A stretch of 64,000 nucleotides of DNA from Calditrichota bacterium. Its GTDB lineage: Bacteria > CLD3. The notes under the pieces were generated by a model. It was not told where the DNA came from. It worked only from the letters and a program-made list of their open reading frames with translations, and did no database searches. This document shows positions 25,404 through 32,829 of the stretch, piece after piece. How positions within the stretch are numbered: position 1 is the stretch's first letter; every line of letters starts with the position of its first letter. A program made the position numbers and the translations under genes. The DNA is taken from positions 59,629 to 123,628 of the forward strand of contig QQUF01000048.1 of NCBI GenBank assembly GCA_008501735.1, in the 5' to 3' direction.

Positions 25404-26303
25404 ATGAGCGAATTTTTACAGCAGTTAATCAACGGACTTTCTCTCGGTAGCATTTACGCACTAATTGCACTTGGTTACACAATGATTTACGGAGTGCTGA
25501 AATTTATAAATTTTGCTCACGGCGATGTTTTTATGATTGGAGCTTACGCAGGATTTTACGTCGCTCCTTTAGTTTTGGGAATTTTCCCTTCTCCTTTTGG
25601 TGGTTTACTTGTAATGCTAATTGCGATGCTTGCTTGTGCAGTTCTCGGAATGGTAATCGAGAAACTCGCTTACTCACCGCTTCGGAATGCTGCAAGACTG
25701 ACAGTTTTGATAACAGCAATCGGAGTTTCACTTTTCCTCGAATACACAGGACAACTTTTCTTCGGAGCTGACCCAAGACGTTTTCCTGAACTTGTCGTCA
25801 ACACAGAATTAATGAATTTAAACGGAGTAATCATTTCTTTGAATGAAGTGATTGTTTTAGTAACGGCTTTAATTCTGATGGTTGGCTTACAAATCATTGT
25901 TATGAAAACGAAACTCGGAACAGCGATTCGTGCAGTTTCTTACAACGGAGTTGCGGCAAGTTTGATGGGAATTAACACAAGTGTTGTGATTTCTTTTACT
26001 TTCATTCTTGGTTCGGCACTTGCAGGAGCGGCAGGAGTTCTTTACGCACTTTCTTATCCGAGCATTGACCCTTTAATGGGAATTTTGCCAGGTTTAAAAG
26101 CATTCGTCGCAGCAGTTCTTGGCGGAATCGGAAACATTCCCGGAGCAATGGTTGGCGGATTAATTATCGGAGTTGTTGAGACTTTCACAGTTGGTTACAT
26201 TTCTCCAACTTACAGAGATGCAATTGCCTTCACAATTCTAATTCTAATCCTAATTTTCAAACCAACAGGTCTGTTTGGGACTACTCAAAGAGAGAAGGTT
26301 TAA
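25404..26303 (+). CDS. livH: Branched-chain amino acid ABC transporter permease LivH-like
   Basis: A 299-residue LivH-type permease with about eight membrane helices. The start INGLSLGSIYALIALGYTMIYGVLKFINFAHGDVFM is diagnostic, as are the motif LRAxSYNGVAASLMGIN-like segment near 172-190 and the terminal FKPTGLFGT. Complete systems also need LivM, LivG, LivF and a binding protein; none is present here. Downstream come a HicBA toxin-antitoxin module and a SEFIR gene, suggesting that the operon was interrupted or that the partners are elsewhere. TAGCTTTG at 25331-25338 resembles a -7 element but has no matching upstream TTG. Confidence 0.93.
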   Translation: MSEFLQQLINGLSLGSIYALIALGYTMIYGVLKFINFAHGDVFMIGAYAGFYVAPLVLGIFPSPFGGLLVMLIAMLACAVLGMVIEKLAYSPLRNAARLTVLITAIGVSLFLEYTGQLFFGADPRRFPELVVNTELMNLNGVIISLNEVIVLVTALILMVGLQIIVMKTKLGTAIRAVSYNGVAASLMGINTSVVISFTFILGSALAGAAGVLYALSYPSIDPLMGILPGLKAFVAAVLGGIGNIPGAMVGGLIIGVVETFTVGYISPTYRDAIAFTILILILIFKPTGLFGTTQREKV

Positions 26304-26354
26304 GAGATTTTTTTCGATTTAATTTTTGACTTGAAAAAAGTATAGAAATTAAAT

Positions 26355-26388
26355 CTTTTAATCCATAAATTATAAATCGGATTAAAAG
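26355..26388. promoter_or_regulatory. Inverted repeat upstream of hicBA (probable autoregulatory operator)
   Basis: CTTTTAATCC at 26355-26364 and GGATTAAAAG at 26379-26388 are exact 10-bp reverse complements with a 14-base spacer, ending 18 bases before the hicB start. HicB-type antitoxins are known to repress their own operons at such palindromes, so an operator is a reasonable inference. The perfect arms also could form an mRNA hairpin just before the RBS (AGAGGTG). Confidence 0.6.
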
Positions 26389-26406
26389 AAATCAAAGAGG
26401 TGCAAA

Positions 26407-26736
26407 ATGCAAGTCAAAATAGTGATTGACAAAATTCCTATAAAAATTAAAAAACGTAAAAATTGGTTTTTGGCAACAAGCCCTGATTTAGATGTTTCTT
26501 CACAAGGCGAAACAAAAGAGAAAGCGATTCAGAATTTAGGAGAGGCTATTTCTTTGTTTTTAATTACTTGTTTTGAAGTGGGAACTTTGGAAGATGTGCT
26601 TCAAGAATGTGGTTATCACTCTGAATCCAGAGCAAAAAACTCCCCTAAAAAAGTTGAGACAATCGACATCTCTGTTCCAATACCATTTTTAAATTATCAA
26701 GAACAAAAAAATCATTTAGAAGAATGCCACGCATAA
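26407..26736 (+). CDS. hicB: HicB-family antitoxin
   Basis: A 109-residue antitoxin of a type II HicAB module. The N-terminal partial RNase H fold is seen in KNWFLATSPDLDVSSQGETKEKAIQNLGEAISLFL, the standard HicB pattern of a strand, a Gly-rich turn and an amphipathic helix. The C-terminal part (VETIDISVPIP) is a short tail that probably contacts the toxin. The gene overlaps hicA by 13 bases, antitoxin first. The inverted repeat at 26355-26388 is a candidate operator. Confidence 0.85.
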   Translation: MQVKIVIDKIPIKIKKRKNWFLATSPDLDVSSQGETKEKAIQNLGEAISLFLITCFEVGTLEDVLQECGYHSESRAKNSPKKVETIDISVPIPFLNYQEQKNHLEECHA

Positions 26737-26957
26737 CACCAATTAATTGGAAAGTCTTAGAGTGTATTTTCTTAAAAATTGGTTTTGAATTTAAAAGACA
26801 AGTAGGAAGCCACAGGTCGTACACAAAGAGCGGAATAAGAAGACCAATTGTTATTCCAACCTACAAAGAGATTGACACTGAAATTATAAAAAGCAATTTA
26901 AAAACCGCTCAACTTTCGAGAGACAAATATTTTGAACTCTTGAAAGAGTGTAAATAG
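26724..26957 (+). CDS. hicA: HicA-family mRNA interferase toxin
   Basis: A 77-residue double-stranded-RNA-binding-fold toxin that cleaves mRNA when freed from HicB. The catalytic motif QVGSHRSYTK with His30, the preceding LKIGFEFKR, and RPIVIPTYKEIDTEIIKSNLKTAQLSRDKYFELL match the family along its full length. It overlaps hicB by 13 bases, so translation is coupled. The module lies between a lone livH and a SEFIR-domain gene, typical of mobile accessory DNA. Confidence 0.9.
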   Translation: MPRITPINWKVLECIFLKIGFEFKRQVGSHRSYTKSGIRRPIVIPTYKEIDTEIIKSNLKTAQLSRDKYFELLKECK

Positions 26958-26998
26958 AATCAAGGACTCAAGTTTTAAAGAAAACTAGAGAAAAAACT

Positions 26999-27763
26999 AT
27001 GAAAATTCCTAAAGTATTTATTTCATATTCACACGATTCTCAAGAACATAAAATGTGGGTAATGGATTTGGCAACTCGACTGAGGAATTTTAGTGTTGAT
27101 GCAATTTTAGATCAATGGGAACTAAAACTTGGAGACGATTTACCTCATTTTATGGAAACTAATCTTGAATCATCGGATTATGTTTTAATGATTTGTACCG
27201 ATAATTATGTAAAAAAAGCTAATGCAGGAAAAGGAGGAGTTGGTTATGAAAAAATGATTGTTACTTCAGATTTAATGAGTAGAATTGATTCAAACAAAAT
27301 AATTCCAATTATTCGACAAGACGGAGCACATAAAGTTCCTACATTTCTTAAAACAAAACTTTTTATCGACTTCTCTTTGAATAATGATTATGAATCTAAT
27401 TTCGATGAATTAGCTAGAACAATTCACAAAAAGCCATTGTTTAAGAAACCAGAAATTGGAAACAATCCATTTGTACCTGTTGAAGAATTAAGACCTGAAA
27501 AAACAAATGATTTACTATTCATCATCATGAAAGAAATCGTCAGTAGGTATGAGAATGGAGCCACAAGTTTTCTTTACTCCTCTTCGCAAAAAAGTTTTGA
27601 TATTTCAAGGATATTATTTGATATTAACATGACCAAAGCAGGAAGTTTAGGTTATATCAAACGCTTTAGTCGTATGAATGATTTTGGTGAATATCAAGAT
27701 TTAGTTGGGTTAACACATAAAGGGAAAGTATTTGCGATTGAGCAAAATTTAATCAAGAAATAG
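26999..27763 (+). CDS. SEFIR/TIR-like domain protein, possible immune effector
   Basis: A 254-residue protein with an N-terminal SEFIR domain (residues ~4-140): KVFISYSHDSQEHKMWVMDLATRLRNFSVDAILDQWELKLGDDL and the following METNLESSDYVLMICTDNYVKKA are diagnostic. The C-terminal ~110 residues show a helical segment and a small domain (FSRMNDFGEYQDLVGLTHKGKVFAIEQ) resembling a winged-helix fold, which I do not recognise. SEFIR/TIR proteins in bacteria commonly take part in antiphage signalling or NAD depletion, but no partner other than HicBA is adjacent. Function is inferred from domain and context only. Confidence 0.8.
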   Translation: MKIPKVFISYSHDSQEHKMWVMDLATRLRNFSVDAILDQWELKLGDDLPHFMETNLESSDYVLMICTDNYVKKANAGKGGVGYEKMIVTSDLMSRIDSNKIIPIIRQDGAHKVPTFLKTKLFIDFSLNNDYESNFDELARTIHKKPLFKKPEIGNNPFVPVEELRPEKTNDLLFIIMKEIVSRYENGATSFLYSSSQKSFDISRILFDINMTKAGSLGYIKRFSRMNDFGEYQDLVGLTHKGKVFAIEQNLIKK

Positions 27764-27820
27764 AATTTTCCATTTTATACCTATTCTTAGGAATTTAGAA
27801 ATAGTAATTTGAGTATCTCA

Positions 27821-28261
27821 CTAATCCTCTTCTAAATTATGTCTTTTAATCATTACGACTTTTGATTGTGCGTAAACCGAATGGCAACTGACGCAAGAGT
27901 TTACCATTTTTGTGTAAGTTTCTTTATAATTTTCGGTTGAGTCAAATGCTTGGACTGACTTTGCAAACTCGTCGTTCTTTCTCAAAAATGTATCTCCAAA
28001 ATCTGTGCCTTTTAGTTTCTCGGTAATTTCAAGCATTTTTTGAATTGATTCTTCTTTTGGCTTTTCGTTGGTTTTAGCTTTGTCTTTCATCTCAAGAATG
28101 TTCGCAAACATCTGAAACATTATTTGCTTCAACTCACCTCTATCAACCTTAACGGTTTTACTTTCGCTTGGCTTTTCAGTTTCCGCTTGGGCTTTCGGAC
28201 TCTCCGCACAGCTCAAACTAAAAAGTGTAAAGATTAAACCTGTTACTAAAATATTCTTCAT
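27821..28261 (-). CDS. Cytochrome c class II-like lipoprotein
   Basis: A 146-residue exported haem protein. A lipobox-like FSLSC at residues 14-18 suggests a lipid-anchored periplasmic protein; a charged, Lys/Glu-rich linker follows. The C-terminal haem-binding motif CVSCH is at 123-127 and the preceding region is predicted helical, which is the class II (cytochrome c' type) arrangement with the haem site near the C-terminus. It may carry electrons or bind gas ligands. It starts 3 bases after the deoxyhypusine-synthase-like gene stop. Confidence 0.82.
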   Translation of the reverse strand: MKNILVTGLIFTLFSLSCAESPKAQAETEKPSESKTVKVDRGELKQIMFQMFANILEMKDKAKTNEKPKEESIQKMLEITEKLKGTDFGDTFLRKNDEFAKSVQAFDSTENYKETYTKMVNSCVSCHSVYAQSKVVMIKRHNLEED

Positions 28262-28264
28262 TTT

Positions 28265-29218
28265 CTAACTTTCATTTTTATCAAAAATTTTATTTTCGAT
28301 TCCTGCGTAAAGCAGTGGAATCATAATTTCGTGGTGTCCAATAAAATTAAAAAACTTTCCTCCTGGTCGCCTTAAAACATTTTCCCAAACTCTGTAACTG
28401 TTAATCATATCGAAATTTGCACAAACTAAATTCTCAAAATCAATCCCCAAATTCCTGCTCATCGAAAATGCTTTGAGGAAAACTTCAGGCATCAAAACGG
28501 CAGAACCAAGATTCATAAAAATTCCGCCTTGTTCACCAAGTTCTTTGACTTGTTCGGCAAAAATCAAAAAATCAGCGTAGCTTTTCTCACCAATTTTTTC
28601 ACCGTCAGCAGAAAGGTGTTGGTGAATTATATCAGTTCCGACAGCGACGTGAGAAGTGAAAGGAACGTTCAATTCGTAAGCCTTTGCAACTAAACTAAAT
28701 TCCACAAATTCAGGATTTGCCTCAAGCAAAGATTTTCCGACTGCTTCACCAAGTCCGAGTTTTGAATTTGAGTTAATCGCTTCGTTCAAAAAATCACCTG
28801 TTTCTTGGGTCAAACCAAAAGTTCCCGTTTCAAGCTCTTTAGCAACGTCTTCGGAAGTCTCTCCAAAAAGTGCAAGTTCTGCGTCGTGAATAATTGTCGC
28901 TCCATTTGTGGCAATCGCAGAAATGATTCCTTCTTCCATCAATTTTATCAAAATCGGTGCAAGTCCGCATTTTATCGGATGAGCTCCCATTCCAAGAATG
29001 AATCTTCCATTTGTATTGTAATTTTTTGCGATTTCTTCTAAAAATAAATTAAGATTTTTTGAGGCGAGAATTTTAGGCAAAGAATCCAAGAATTTTTCAA
29101 AATTTGGAATACCTATCGGTTTTGCGAAAGTTTCGACTTTCTCTTTACTTGTACGAGTTTTGATACTTCGGAGTTTTAATTTGCTTCTATCAAATTTCGG
29201 GAACTTCGAATCAGTCAA
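28265..29218 (-). CDS. Deoxyhypusine-synthase-like protein
   Basis: The conserved region GMGAHPIKCGLAPILIKLMEEG and IISAIATNGATIIHDAELAL with FGETSEDVAKELETGTFG and HVAVGTDIIHQHL matches the bacterial deoxyhypusine-synthase-like group (NAD-binding Rossmann fold). In eukaryotes and archaea the enzyme modifies eIF-5A; bacterial homologues may act on polyamines, so the substrate is open. I choose TTG 29218, which follows a good AGGAG and overlaps the upstream stop by 8 bases, giving 317 residues. A longer reading from ATG 29281 would lie inside the DUF3108 gene. Confidence 0.6.
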   Translation of the reverse strand: MTDSKFPKFDRSKLKLRSIKTRTSKEKVETFAKPIGIPNFEKFLDSLPKILASKNLNLFLEEIAKNYNTNGRFILGMGAHPIKCGLAPILIKLMEEGIISAIATNGATIIHDAELALFGETSEDVAKELETGTFGLTQETGDFLNEAINSNSKLGLGEAVGKSLLEANPEFVEFSLVAKAYELNVPFTSHVAVGTDIIHQHLSADGEKIGEKSYADFLIFAEQVKELGEQGGIFMNLGSAVLMPEVFLKAFSMSRNLGIDFENLVCANFDMINSYRVWENVLRRPGGKFFNFIGHHEIMIPLLYAGIENKIFDKNES

Positions 29219-29939
29219 TTTTTTCTCCTGAAAAATCTGTGAGTTGGACTGAAATAGAACCGACAATCGCTTTTCCTTCAACTTTTACAGGCATTTTTCT
29301 TTCGTCTCGTGTAATCCAAATCATAAGTTTCCCTTCTGCTTTGAAAAGTCCTGCTCCAGGAAGTGCGGAAACAGGTTCGATTTTGTAACAATCGAATTTT
29401 CCAGCTTTGACTTTGATTTCTTCTTCAGCGTGAACAATAACTGCCATTTCGTAAAACTTGTTGTTGTTTACGTAGTTCAAATTCAAAGTGTCACCAACAG
29501 TAAACGCTTGGTTTCTTACAAAGAAAAATGCACTTAACGGGTCAAAAATTGGGTTTTCGTTTGTAAGGACTGTGTCTTTTGAAACGACTTTGTAAAGTGA
29601 ATCGCTTTCGGCAAAAAAATCTGCTTGGTACTTTTTGTTGTAAGGTCCTTCATTTTGGACTTTCCTGAAAGCTCTTGGTTGCAAAGTTTTTGTGTCAATA
29701 AAAGTATCGAGCGTGTCTCGAACCTTGAAAAACCAATCAAAAAATTTCGCACTTTTCGCCAAAGTTGAATGTTTATAAGTCGAATCGTCAAGTTGAGTCA
29801 AAGTCATCGAAGCAGTTCCTGCGTGAATGAAACCGTAATCAATACTGAACTTCAAAACTTCTTTTGATTCACCAAAGGCGAGTGAGCTAAAGGCAAAAAG
29901 AAGAATTAAGGGGAATATTTTCAAGGTAATTTTTTTCAT
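29211..29939 (-). CDS. DUF3108 family exported protein
   Basis: A 242-residue secreted protein. The ATG at 29939 (MKKITLKIFPLILLFAFSSLAFG) gives a clean signal peptide; a start 33 bases further upstream would add an unlikely N-terminal tail. The mature domain has the DUF3108 pattern: LKFSIDYGFIHAGTASM, YKHSTLAKSAKFFDWFFKVRDTLDTFID, FVRNQAFTVGDTLNL and VKAGKFDCYKIEPV, ending in IWITRDERKMPVKVEGKAIVGSI. These fit a lipocalin-like or LolA-like periplasmic barrel. Its role is unknown, probably in the cell envelope. It is followed, with an 8-base overlap, by the deoxyhypusine-synthase-like gene. Confidence 0.85.
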   Translation of the reverse strand: MKKITLKIFPLILLFAFSSLAFGESKEVLKFSIDYGFIHAGTASMTLTQLDDSTYKHSTLAKSAKFFDWFFKVRDTLDTFIDTKTLQPRAFRKVQNEGPYNKKYQADFFAESDSLYKVVSKDTVLTNENPIFDPLSAFFFVRNQAFTVGDTLNLNYVNNNKFYEMAVIVHAEEEIKVKAGKFDCYKIEPVSALPGAGLFKAEGKLMIWITRDERKMPVKVEGKAIVGSISVQLTDFSGEKID

Positions 29940-30057
29940 AATTTTTATTTTAAGACTCCAAACCAAAGACAATTTTCTGAGTTTGCAAATTTAATTCACA
30001 AAACATTTTCTCGATAGAAAATTTAACGCAGAGAAGCATTTTTGTTTAAGAATGATT

Positions 30058-30981
30058 TTATTTTTGCAAAGACTCCAAGTTCAAACCTCTTCTGTCTTCC
30101 TCAATTCCTTTCGGGTCAACGTGGACAAGAACTTGCGTAATTTTGGAATCGTATTTTCGGATTTTCTTAGCAACTAAATCTGAAATATCGTGAGCTTGTA
30201 GAACCGTCATTTTCGGGTTAACTTCAATGTGAATTTCGATTGCAATTTTATTTCCCAAAAATCTAACTCCGATGTCGTGAGGGTGTTCAACTTCTGCAAC
30301 TTCATTGGCAATTTTCAAAATATCTTCCAAAAAACTTTTGTCAGGAACTGTGTCGGTGATTCTTTTCATCGCGTCCAAAATCACTTCAAAACCGACTTTC
30401 AAAATCAAAACTGCAATTACAAATCCGATGAAAGAGTCAACAACTCCCCATTCAGGTTTGAAATAAATTACGATTAAACCAATCAAAACACCGATTGTCG
30501 AAAGTGAATCACTTCGGTGATGCCAAGCGTTTGCGATTAACATTGAATCGTCAAGTTCTTTGCCGATTTTGTAAGTGTACCAAAAAAGTCCTTCTTTGAT
30601 AAAAATTGAAACAACAGCAACTGAGATTGTAAGGAAACTCGCATTAGATTGCTTTTGTTCAAAAATCGAAAAAGCTGCTTCTTTACCAATTTCGTAAGCG
30701 ACAAAAATCAGTAGAACTCCCATTCCAATTTCCAAAAGAGTTTGAATTTTTCCGTGTCCGTGAGTGTGGTTTTCATCTGGCGGAAGATTCGCAAAGTAAA
30801 TTCCGCAAAGAACAACTCCATCACTCACAAGGTCAGAAAGACTGTGAAATCCATCTGAAATTAAAGCGTAACTTCCACCGAGAGTTCCTGCGGAAATTTT
30901 GATTGCTGCAAGAATTAAGTTTAGGATTGCTCCAACGATTGTAACTTTTGATTCTTTTTGTGAAAGGAGTGGTTGACTCAT
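30058..30981 (-). CDS. Cation diffusion facilitator (CDF) family metal efflux transporter
   Basis: A 307-residue divalent-cation/proton antiporter of the inner membrane. About six membrane helices are followed by a cytoplasmic ferredoxin-like domain (residues ~210-300: VPDKSFLEDILKIANEVAEVEHPHDIGVRFLGNKIAIEIHIEV). The transport-site motifs ISDGFHSLSD (residues 41-50, with Asp43, His46 and Asp50) and HxxxD-type AWHHRSDSLSTIG are present, as is the His-rich HTHGHGK loop. Substrate is probably Zn, Fe or Mn. It appears to be transcribed alone. Confidence 0.94.
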   Translation of the reverse strand: MSQPLLSQKESKVTIVGAILNLILAAIKISAGTLGGSYALISDGFHSLSDLVSDGVVLCGIYFANLPPDENHTHGHGKIQTLLEIGMGVLLIFVAYEIGKEAAFSIFEQKQSNASFLTISVAVVSIFIKEGLFWYTYKIGKELDDSMLIANAWHHRSDSLSTIGVLIGLIVIYFKPEWGVVDSFIGFVIAVLILKVGFEVILDAMKRITDTVPDKSFLEDILKIANEVAEVEHPHDIGVRFLGNKIAIEIHIEVNPKMTVLQAHDISDLVAKKIRKYDSKITQVLVHVDPKGIEEDRRGLNLESLQK

Positions 30982-31150
30982 TTTGCCTTTACGAGTAGTT
31001 TAAAGTGGTTGGTGAAGCTAATAAAAGAAGTAGGTTAAAACAAATTTAACCGCTCAAAATCTAAGATTTTTTGTAAAGATGTTTTTCTTTCTAATTCATT
31101 ACTAATTTTGTAATTTAGAGGTTCTAATTCTCTCTAAAGGAAAATAAAGT

Positions 31151-32788
31151 TTGAACTTAAAAACACTCTTTTGCTTTTTAAGCGTTTCGATGTTTGCAAC
31201 AAATTTAACCTTTTCCCAAATTAGCAAAAATGTAACTTTATTCGGTCAACTAAACCCTGAACCAATTCATTACGCAGGTTCTTGGGGGTGGACTTCACCG
31301 AACGGAGAAGAATACGCTCTAATTGGTGCTTTTACAGGAACTTCGATAATTTCGATTGATGACTCACTGAACATTCACGAAGTTGATTTTATTACAGGAC
31401 CAAGTTCTAACTGGAGAGAAATTACAGTTTTAAATGACTACGCTTACGTTGTAACTGAAGGTTCTGGTTTTGGTGAAGGAATGCAAGTAATCTCACTTGC
31501 GACACTTCCAGACAGTGTTTCACTTGTAACAACTTTCAGCCAAACTTTCGGAAAAGCTCACATTATTGGCAGAGATATTTATTCGGATTCAAATTACGTT
31601 TATGTTGACGGAACTCAAACTCTTGGTGGAGTTCACATTCTTGACGTTTCAAACCCTGCAAATCCAATCGAAGTTGGAGACTATTCTCCTTACTACATTC
31701 ACGATTCACACATTCGCGGAAACAGACTTTATGCTTCAGCTTTTTACAACGGAACTCTTGACATCGTAGATATTTCTGACAAAACAAACCCAACTTTAAT
31801 TACTCAAATTTCTTACACAAATCCTTTTACACACAGTTGTTGGACTTCGCAAGACGAAACGCATCTTTTTGTAACTGACGAAGAAGACGGAACTCCTGCA
31901 AGAATTTGGAACATCGAAGATTTAAACAATATTTATGAAGTTGCTCAGTACTCTGCAAATTTCCAAAGTCTTGTTCATAACCCTTACATCCTCGGAGATT
32001 TCGTTTATATCACTCACAACACAGAAGGTTTGAGAATTGTTGACATTGCCGACCCAAGTGTTCCGATTGAAGTTGGATTTTACGATACTTATAGTGGACC
32101 AAGTGGAGGATTTCACGGACTTTGGTCAGCTTTCCCTTACTTTCCTTCACAAAAAATTATTGGAGCAAACAGAGCGGACGGGCTTTACATTTTTGAATTT
32201 AACCAAATCCACGCAGGACGAATTTATGGAACAGTTGTTGACTCATTGACAGACATTCCAATCTCAAATGCTCAAATCACAATTGGTGAAACGGGGCGAA
32301 CAACAACAACCGATAACAATGGTTTCTTCAAAATCGGCGAACTTCCAAGCTCAGAAGAGGGGTTTCTTTTAGGTTACACTTTGAATTTTTCAGCAAACGG
32401 TTACAACACAAAATCTTTGACTGATAATGTTTTAAGTCAGTCGGACAGTTTATTTTTTGAAATAAAATTAGTGGATATTAGCGTTCCTGTTAGTGAAAGT
32501 TCAAATTTGCCAAGTTTGATAAAACTTGAGCAGAATTTCCCAAATCCTTTTAACCCTTCAACTTTGATAAATTACGAATTAGAAATTGAAAATTACGAAT
32601 TAGCAAAATTGGTGATTTTTAATACTCTGGGTGAAAAGGTAAAAGAGTTTAGCTTGACCGAAACCAAAGGTTCGGTTGTTTGGAATGGAAAAAATGATTT
32701 TGGTAAAGAAGTTGCAAGTGGGACTTACTTTTACCAAATTAAGACAGATATTTTTTCACAAACGAAAAAAATGATTTTCTTAAAATAG
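31151..32788 (+). CDS. Secreted choice-of-anchor B protein with carboxypeptidase-regulatory-like domain and T9SS C-terminal domain
   Basis: A 545-residue secreted protein. After the signal peptide (1-22) come LVIVD-type beta-propeller repeats of the choice-of-anchor B type: VHILDVSNPANPIEVGDY, LDIVDISDKTNPTLITQ, LRIVDIADPSVPIEVGFYD. Residues ~355-430 form a carboxypeptidase-regulatory-like beta-sandwich (GRIYGTVVDSLTDIPISNA). The last ~85 residues form a type IX secretion sorting domain with LEQNFPNPFNPST, LVIFNTLGEKV and GTYFYQIKT. The start is TTG with an AAAGGAAAA RBS. A TAATTTTG at 31103-31110 fits the Bacteroidota -7 element, but no good upstream TTG is at 19 bases. It probably attaches to the cell surface after T9SS export. 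Confidence 0.88.
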   Translation: MNLKTLFCFLSVSMFATNLTFSQISKNVTLFGQLNPEPIHYAGSWGWTSPNGEEYALIGAFTGTSIISIDDSLNIHEVDFITGPSSNWREITVLNDYAYVVTEGSGFGEGMQVISLATLPDSVSLVTTFSQTFGKAHIIGRDIYSDSNYVYVDGTQTLGGVHILDVSNPANPIEVGDYSPYYIHDSHIRGNRLYASAFYNGTLDIVDISDKTNPTLITQISYTNPFTHSCWTSQDETHLFVTDEEDGTPARIWNIEDLNNIYEVAQYSANFQSLVHNPYILGDFVYITHNTEGLRIVDIADPSVPIEVGFYDTYSGPSGGFHGLWSAFPYFPSQKIIGANRADGLYIFEFNQIHAGRIYGTVVDSLTDIPISNAQITIGETGRTTTTDNNGFFKIGELPSSEEGFLLGYTLNFSANGYNTKSLTDNVLSQSDSLFFEIKLVDISVPVSESSNLPSLIKLEQNFPNPFNPSTLINYELEIENYELAKLVIFNTLGEKVKEFSLTETKGSVVWNGKNDFGKEVASGTYFYQIKTDIFSQTKKMIFLK

Positions 32789-32829
32789 AACTGATTAAAG
32801 TTTAGTAGGAAGTAGATAAAGTAATAAGT

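Noticed and set aside
30982..31150. tRNA or small RNA gene in the CDF/T9SS-protein intergenic region
   Set aside because: No cloverleaf or T-loop consensus is seen here or in the other intergenic gaps; only AT-rich promoter-like sequence.
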